Made by a program: the position numbers and the translations under genes
Shown: positions 59,323-64,000 of the stretch, in pieces
Position numbering within the stretch: the stretch's first letter is position 1
Layout: every line of letters starts with the position of its first letter
The notes under the pieces: model-generated
Seen by the model: the letters and a program-made list of their open reading frames with translations, nothing else
Told to the model about the DNA's origin: nothing
Databases searched by the model: none
Assembly: GCA_023439305.1 (NCBI GenBank)
Contig: JAEXOO010000051.1
Coordinates: 25,196 to 89,195, forward strand
From: Pseudomonadota bacterium
GTDB lineage: Bacteria; Pseudomonadota; Gammaproteobacteria; Burkholderiales; Burkholderiaceae_B
Direction of reading: 5' to 3'
DNA length: 64,000 nucleotides

Positions 59323-61149
59323 ATGGCCCAGTCAGCACTCGACGTTCTTCAGGAAATTTTTGGCTACGACAGTTTTCGTGGGTCTCAGCACGAGATCATC
59401 GACACCCTGATCCAGGGCGGCGATGCGTTGGTGCTGATGCCTACGGGCGGCGGCAAATCCTTGTGCTACCAGATTCCCGCTCTGGTGCGCCCGGGTACGG
59501 GCGTAGTGGTCTCGCCCTTGATCGCGCTGATGCAGGATCAGGTCGATGCCTTGAATGAACTGGGCGTGAATGCCGCTTATCTGAATTCGTCCCAGGACTG
59601 GCAGACGGCCCGCGAAGTCGAGCGCGAGTTCCTGACCGGCCAGCTCGACCTGTTGTACGTGGCGCCCGAGCGCCTGCTGACCGACCGCTGCCTGGATCTG
59701 CTGGCGCGCGGCAATATTTCGTTGTTCGCCATTGACGAGGCGCACTGCGTGTCGCAGTGGGGGCACGATTTCCGACCAGAATACCTGGGCCTGGATCTGC
59801 TGGCGCAGCGCTGGCCCGATGTGCCGCGCGTGGCATTGACCGCAACGGCCACCCAGATGACGCGGGTGGAAATCGCCCAGCGCCTCAAGCTGGAAGATGC
59901 GCGCCATTTTGTCGCCAGTTTCGACCGGCCCAATATCTGCTATCGCATCATTGAAAAGAACGAGGTGCGCAAGCAGCTGCTCAGCTTCATTCAGGAAGAA
60001 CACGCCGGCCAGGCCGGCATTGTCTATTGTCTGTCGCGTTCACGAGTGGACGATACGGCCGAATTCCTGTGCCGCAACGGCATTCATGCCTTGCCCTATC
60101 ATGCCGGGCTGGATGCTCAGGTGCGGGCTACCAACCAGGCCCGTTTCCTGCGCGAGGAAGGGGTAGTCATGGTGGCCACGATTGCGTTCGGCATGGGGGT
60201 GAACAAGCCGGATGTGCGTTTTGTCGCGCACATCGACCTGCCCAAGTCTGTGGAAGGGTATTACCAGGAAACAGGGCGCGCGGGTCGTGACGGCGAACCG
60301 GCCACGGCCTGGCTGGCGTACGGACTGCAGGACGTGGTGCAACTGCACCGCATGATCAATGAGTCCCAGGGGGATGCGGCGCATCGGCGTCAGCAGGGGC
60401 AGGCCCTGGACGCCATGCTGGGCCTGTGCGAGACCATTTCCTGCCGCCGCCAGCGCCTGCTGGCGTATTTCGATCAGCAGATCGAGCCTTGCGGCAATTG
60501 CGATACCTGCCTGGAAGCCCCGCAGGCCTGGGACGGCACCGTGGCGGCGCAGAAGATGCTGTCCACCATCTACCGTCTGTGGCGCGAGCGCGGGCAGCGC
60601 TTTGGCGCCGGCCACCTGATCGATATCCTGCGCGGCAAGCTGACCGACCGCGTGAAGGAGAACGGGCACGACACCTTGACCGTCTTTGGCGTGGGTACGG
60701 ATATTTCTGACCAGGCCTGGCGCGGGGTATTGCGGCAGCTTCTGGCGCATAATCTCGTGTCCGTGGATCCGGAAGGGTATGGCACACTGATGCTGACCGA
60801 GGCCAGCCGCGAAGTCCTCAAGGGGGAACGCACCTTGATGCTGCGCCGCGAGACAGCCTCTCGCGGTCCGGCCGCCCATCGCACCCGCGGGCAGGCCAAT
60901 CAGGGGCCGGCGCTGGAACCGGATCAGCAGTCCCGCTTCGAGGCCTTGCGCGCATGGCGCGCCGCCACCGCCAAGGAGCACGGCGTGCCGGCTTACGTCA
61001 TTTTCCATGACGCGACCTTGCGCGAAGTCGCTATCCGCTGCCCTCGCTCCGAAGCAGATCTGGAACACATCACCGGCATAGGCGTGCGCAAGCGGGAGGC
61101 TTACGGCGAGGCGCTGTTGCGCTGCGTCGAGGAAATCCACCCGCAGTAA
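59323..61149 (+). CDS. recQ: ATP-dependent DNA helicase RecQ
   Basis: 3'-5' helicase in recombination and replication-fork repair. The 608-residue protein has Walker A MPTGGGKSLCYQ, the DEAH box in AIDEAHCVSQWGHDFRPEY, the aromatic-rich loop within it, helicase C-terminal motifs ATIAFGMGVNKPDVRFV and QETGRAGRDG, the zinc cysteines in CRRQRLLAYF and CGNCDTC, the winged helix and a C-terminal HRDC domain (about 530-605). Length matches E. coli RecQ (609). Start at the ATG at 59323. Confidence 0.97.
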   Translation: MAQSALDVLQEIFGYDSFRGSQHEIIDTLIQGGDALVLMPTGGGKSLCYQIPALVRPGTGVVVSPLIALMQDQVDALNELGVNAAYLNSSQDWQTAREVEREFLTGQLDLLYVAPERLLTDRCLDLLARGNISLFAIDEAHCVSQWGHDFRPEYLGLDLLAQRWPDVPRVALTATATQMTRVEIAQRLKLEDARHFVASFDRPNICYRIIEKNEVRKQLLSFIQEEHAGQAGIVYCLSRSRVDDTAEFLCRNGIHALPYHAGLDAQVRATNQARFLREEGVVMVATIAFGMGVNKPDVRFVAHIDLPKSVEGYYQETGRAGRDGEPATAWLAYGLQDVVQLHRMINESQGDAAHRRQQGQALDAMLGLCETISCRRQRLLAYFDQQIEPCGNCDTCLEAPQAWDGTVAAQKMLSTIYRLWRERGQRFGAGHLIDILRGKLTDRVKENGHDTLTVFGVGTDISDQAWRGVLRQLLAHNLVSVDPEGYGTLMLTEASREVLKGERTLMLRRETASRGPAAHRTRGQANQGPALEPDQQSRFEALRAWRAATAKEHGVPAYVIFHDATLREVAIRCPRSEADLEHITGIGVRKREAYGEALLRCVEEIHPQ

Positions 61150-61211
61150 GCCTCGGCTTGCCCGAGCCCGGCCCAGGTTCCTGCCGCGCATTCGTTTTTA
61201 CATACCGCATC

Positions 61212-62033
61212 ATGAATACACATACTGTCTCCGACTCGTCGACCTTGATCCGCCTGGTCAATGTCAACAAGACCTTTACGCTGCCCGACGGCACGCGCTA
61301 TCCGGCCATCCGTTCGGTATCGCTGGATATTGAGCAAGGCCAGATATTCGGCCTGATCGGCAAAAGCGGCGCCGGCAAGTCCACCTTGCTGCGCATGATC
61401 AACCTCTTGGAACGTCCCGATTCCGGTCAGGTCATTCTGGCGGGCCAGGACCTGACCCGCTTGGCCAAAAAGCCATTGCGTCTGGCGCGGCAGGATCTGG
61501 GCATGATCTTCCAGCAGTTCAACCTGCTGCAAAATGCCACGGTCTATGACAATGTGGCCTTTCCGCTGACCTTGCATGGCAAGTTCAGCCAGGCCGAGAT
61601 CCGCGCGCGGGTGCTGGAATGCCTGGCGCTGGTCGGGTTGAGCGACAAGGCCCAGCATTATCCGGCGCAACTGTCGGGCGGACAGAAGCAGCGCGTGGCG
61701 ATCGCCCGAGCCTTGGCGCCCAGGCCCAAAGTCATGCTGTGCGATGAGCCGACCTCGGCGCTGGACACGGAAACCACCCGCTCGGTGCTGGACACCTTGC
61801 GCGACATCAATCAGCAGTTGGGCGTGACCATCATCATCGTCACGCATGAGCTGCCGGTGGTGCTGCAGTTGTGCACGCGCGTCGCGGTGCTGGAGCAAGG
61901 CCAGTTCATTGAGCAATTCAATGTGGCCGACCAGGAGACGCCGCGTCAAAGCGTCTTGGGCCGGGAACTCGCCCAGGAACAGAAACGCCACGATTTGCTG
62001 AAAACCCTGATGGATCAGAACAACCATGTTTGA
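61212..62033 (+). CDS. metN: methionine-type ABC importer ATP-binding protein without NIL domain
   Basis: 273 residues. Walker A GKSGAGKST, Q-loop MIFQQFNLL, signature LSGGQKQR and Walker B VMLCDEPTSALD are intact. The arrangement ATPase-permease-NlpA receptor is that of MetNIQ for D/L-methionine. The E. coli protein is 343 residues, its C-terminal NIL domain giving feedback inhibition by methionine. Here the chain ends about 30 residues after the ATPase core, so that control is missing. Starts at the ATG at 61212, 62 bases after recQ; overlaps metI by 8 bases. No SAM riboswitch or MetJ-type box seen. Confidence 0.88.
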   Translation: MNTHTVSDSSTLIRLVNVNKTFTLPDGTRYPAIRSVSLDIEQGQIFGLIGKSGAGKSTLLRMINLLERPDSGQVILAGQDLTRLAKKPLRLARQDLGMIFQQFNLLQNATVYDNVAFPLTLHGKFSQAEIRARVLECLALVGLSDKAQHYPAQLSGGQKQRVAIARALAPRPKVMLCDEPTSALDTETTRSVLDTLRDINQQLGVTIIIVTHELPVVLQLCTRVAVLEQGQFIEQFNVADQETPRQSVLGRELAQEQKRHDLLKTLMDQNNHV

Positions 62034-62688
62034 AAATATCATTCCCATCCTGCCGGAACTGTGGCTGTCCATTGGCCAGACTTTCCTGATGCTGGGCATA
62101 GGCCTGACGGCGGCCATCGTGTTGGGCGGTCCGCTGGGGGTCTTGCTGTTCCTGATGAGCCCCGGGCAGTCGCTGGCCCACAAGCCGGCCTATATGGTGC
62201 TGAGCTGGATCGTGAATACGGTGCGCTCTTTTCCTTTCATCATCTTGCTGGTGGCTCTGGTCCCGGTTACCCGTGTGCTGGTGGGAACGTCCATCGGCCC
62301 CTTGGCCGCTTCCGTGCCCTTGTCGGTGGCCGCCATTCCGTATCTGGCCCGTCTGGTGGAGCAAAGCCTGCGTGAAGTCCCGCGCGGGGTGATCGAAGCC
62401 GCCCAGGCCATGGGCGCATCCGAATTGCAGATCGTCTGGCGCGTGCTGGCCCGCGAAGCCCGTTCGGGCCTGATCCTGGCCCTGACCGTGCTGGCCGTCA
62501 GCTTCCTGTCCTATTCGGCCATTGCGGGCGTGGTGGGCGGCGGCGGCATCGGCGATCTGGCCATACGCTACGGCTACTATCGCTTTCAGACCGACATCAT
62601 GTTGCTGACGGTTGCGATTCTGATCGTGCTGGTGCAGATTATTCAGTTTGGCGGCAATGCGCTTGCACACCGTCTGGACAAACGTTAG
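62026..62688 (+). CDS. metI: methionine-type ABC importer permease
   Basis: 220 residues with five predicted transmembrane helices and the inner-membrane-component EAA-type loop EAAQAMGASELQIVWRVLAREARSGLI that docks on MetN. It contains the MetI-typical NTVRSFPFIILLVALVP segment and VGGGGIGDLAIRYGYYRF near the end. It overlaps the metN stop by 8 bases; metQ follows after 27 bases with an AAGGAAA site. Confidence 0.93.
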   Translation: MFENIIPILPELWLSIGQTFLMLGIGLTAAIVLGGPLGVLLFLMSPGQSLAHKPAYMVLSWIVNTVRSFPFIILLVALVPVTRVLVGTSIGPLAASVPLSVAAIPYLARLVEQSLREVPRGVIEAAQAMGASELQIVWRVLAREARSGLILALTVLAVSFLSYSAIAGVVGGGGIGDLAIRYGYYRFQTDIMLLTVAILIVLVQIIQFGGNALAHRLDKR

Positions 62689-62715
62689 TAACGCTATTTC
62701 TTATAAGGAAATGTC

Positions 62716-63534
62716 ATGGTGAAGTTTCGTCGTCAACTGCTGCTGGGCACGGCAGCCGCTTTGTTCTCGTTCAGCATGGGCGCTGCGCATGCGGCCGATC
62801 CCGCCAAGCCCAATCTGGTGTTCGGCGCGACCGCCGGCTACAACTACGATGTGCTGAAATTGGCCATCGTGCCGCAGCTGGAAGAGCAAGGCTACAAGGT
62901 CAAACTGGTCGAATTCAACGACTACGTGCAGCCCAATATGGCGCTGGCGCAGGGCTCCCTGGATGCCAATCTGTTCCAGCACATTGCCTACCTGAACCGC
63001 TTCAAGACTGACCAGAAGCTGGACCTGATCGATCTGGTGCAAAGCACGACCGCTCCCATGGGCATCTATGCGTCCAATCGCAAAAGCCTGAAGGATGTGC
63101 AGGAAGGCGATCGTTTCACGGTACCTAACGATCCCAGCAACCTGGCCCGCGCTCTGCAATTGCTGCAAAGCAATGGCGTGCTGACCATGAAGGAAGGCAT
63201 TGACCCGCTGCGCGTTACCGAGAAAGACATTGCCGACAATCCTAAAAAAGTGCGCTTCCAGCCGGTGGAAGCGGCTCAGTTGCCGCGCACCATTGGGGAT
63301 GCCGAGTTCGCCATTGTTCCCGGTAATTTCGCCATTGCCTCGGGCCTGGATCTGACCAGCGCCGTGGTGCTGGAAGTGCCGCCGGTGCAATACCAGCAGG
63401 TGGTGGCGGTACGCAGCGCCGACAAAGAGTCGCCTTGGGCCAAGGATCTGGCCGCCAGCTTCACTTCGCCGGCGTTCAAGCAAGCCCTGGACAAGCATTT
63501 CCCAGGCTACGTGCGTCCGGCTGCGTTGCAGTAA
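62716..63534 (+). CDS. metQ: NlpA/MetQ-family substrate-binding protein
   Basis: 272-residue receptor of the importer. A signal peptide of about 26 residues ends AAHA/AD with no cysteine, so unlike E. coli MetQ this protein is predicted to be a free periplasmic protein and not a lipoprotein. The body has the NlpA pattern VEFNDYVQPNMALAQGSLDANLFQHIAYL and TVPNDPSNLARALQLLQ. Methionine is the usual ligand, but other ligands occur in the family. The gene is closed by a terminator at 63574-63609. Confidence 0.9.
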   Translation: MVKFRRQLLLGTAAALFSFSMGAAHAADPAKPNLVFGATAGYNYDVLKLAIVPQLEEQGYKVKLVEFNDYVQPNMALAQGSLDANLFQHIAYLNRFKTDQKLDLIDLVQSTTAPMGIYASNRKSLKDVQEGDRFTVPNDPSNLARALQLLQSNGVLTMKEGIDPLRVTEKDIADNPKKVRFQPVEAAQLPRTIGDAEFAIVPGNFAIASGLDLTSAVVLEVPPVQYQQVVAVRSADKESPWAKDLAASFTSPAFKQALDKHFPGYVRPAALQ

Positions 63535-63573
63535 ATCGGCGCTTGGGTAAGTGAGGCCACAGGCCTCGACCTT

Positions 63574-63609
63574 AATGCCAGTCTGTTAAGCGCAGGCTGG
63601 CATTTTTTT
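63574..63609 (+). terminator. metNIQ intrinsic terminator
   Basis: AATGCCAG at 63574-63581 pairs with CTGGCATT at 63597-63604, with an inner CTG/CAG continuation, followed by T to 63609. It lies 40 bases after the metQ stop. Confidence 0.85.
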
Positions 63610-63665
63610 GATCTTTGTACCGCCCCCGTACGCAAATGGGTGGTGCAGAGCTGGTTTCTATAGAC

Positions 63666-63899
63666 GCCGATCAAGGCTCTGTCTGCACGGTGCAGGCTGA
63701 CCGCTTGCCGGCGCTGCGCGCCGGTGCCCTGGTCGGGCCACGTTGACGGGCGCGTCGTGAACTCCGGCGGGTTGCTTGTCCCCCGGACAAGCAACAAGCG
63801 CCGCCGTCAGACAGCACGACACTTGCCTCCCGTCCCCGCGTCCCGCCTGCGGCAAGCCGTCTGACCCGCCTGTCCCGTGCAGACAGAGCCTTGACCGGC
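63666..63899 (+). repeat. structured intergenic element, copy 3
   Basis: About 234 bases, same orientation and core as copies 1 and 2. A 20-bp perfect inverted repeat (63671-63690 against 63875-63894) and, inside it, CAGGC/GCCTG (63693-63697 and 63868-63872) enclose the core; GCCGATCAA/TTGACCGGC pairing extends to 63666 and 63899, and weaker pairing reaches further. The internal hairpin 63772-63781/63785-63794 has loop CCC, and its stem sequence differs from the other copies. It follows the metQ terminator by 57 bases. The next 100 bases to the window end show no gene. Confidence 0.85.
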
Positions 63900-64000
63900 T
63901 CGAAGCCCGGATTGCACCGATTTGGGCAGCCGTCTTGCCGGTCTATCACTGGCTTATTGTGAGCAGGCCTGGCGGCAGAAAAGAAACGTCGTGTCAGTTG

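Noticed and set aside
61150..61211. SAM riboswitch or MetJ boxes before metN
   Set aside because: The gap is only 62 bases and shows neither the riboswitch structure nor AGACGTCT-type repeats.
1..64000. tRNA or rRNA genes, CRISPR arrays, IS transposases, prophage
   Set aside because: I looked for T-loop words in tRNA-like context, regularly spaced repeats and transposase motifs and found none that held up; the only repeats are the three structured elements and local hairpins.

Overview
The window is a dense, GC-rich (about 60% by eye) chromosomal segment of a betaproteobacterium. The combination of a tkt-gap-pgk-fba block, purC/purE/purK, glnS-minCDE, a gcdH/LysR pair, TRAP transport genes and a double-length UvrA fits Burkholderiales, most likely Alcaligenaceae. 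That is a family-level judgement from gene content and protein character; I cannot name genus or species. I saw no tRNA, rRNA, phage, transposase or CRISPR array.

Layout. 1-5 kb: malic enzyme (maeB), a patatin lipase translationally coupled to a barstar-like protein, then rsmE on the minus strand. 5-9.5 kb: transketolase, GAPDH and phosphoglycerate kinase, closed by a strong terminator and the first copy of a structured repeat. 9.9-15 kb: an extended SDR protein, an aldehyde dehydrogenase, a classical SDR, a molybdopterin adenylyltransferase and class II aldolase. 15-19 kb: purC, purE, purK and a Sua5-type tRNA t6A enzyme. 19-29 kb: lipid and acyl-CoA genes (MaoC, gcdH and its LysR regulator), gamma-glutamyltransferase, repeat copy 2, purU, an LhgO-like flavoenzyme, and a flavin reductase-pdxH-ChaC run. 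29-37 kb: tcdA converging on an overlapping minus-strand series uvrA-pabB-pabC, in which uvrA encodes two complete UvrA units in one 1900-residue chain. 37-42 kb: a 42-residue basic protein with its own strong promoter and terminator, a GT2 glycosyltransferase, an acidic-tailed protein, ettA, an isochorismatase-fold hydrolase and a glycine-zipper lipoprotein. 42-50 kb: a catabolic island of dihydropyrimidinase, GntR regulator, an arylmalonate-decarboxylase-like enzyme, a TRAP transporter and a Rieske oxygenase. 50-54 kb: glnS-minC-minD-minE. 54-61 kb: a CydA/CydB-like pair, a ClC channel, a beta-barrel-like protein and recQ. 61-63.5 kb: a MetNIQ-type importer, a terminator and repeat copy 3.

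Two things stand out. First, an intergenic structured element of about 230-300 nt occurs three times (9574-9850, 24475-24770, 63666-63899), always in the same orientation and always beside gene 3' ends or terminators. Its core is conserved, but the long perfect inverted arms that enclose it have a different sequence in every copy, and an internal hairpin with a 3-nt loop also changes sequence while keeping its pairing. This is the signature of a conserved structure, and I do not recognise it as a named family. Second, the CydA-like protein at 53997-55334 aligns well with cytochrome bd subunit I, yet every haem axial ligand and both proton-channel glutamates are replaced, so it is unlikely to be an oxidase.

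The central metabolism genes form coherent modules: lower glycolysis/Calvin-type sugar phosphates, purine synthesis with formate recycling through PurU, and folate synthesis through PabB/PabC. The 42-50 kb island reads as uptake (TRAP), processing (amidohydrolase, decarboxylase-like enzyme) and regulation (GntR) of an unidentified carboxylate or cyclic amide.
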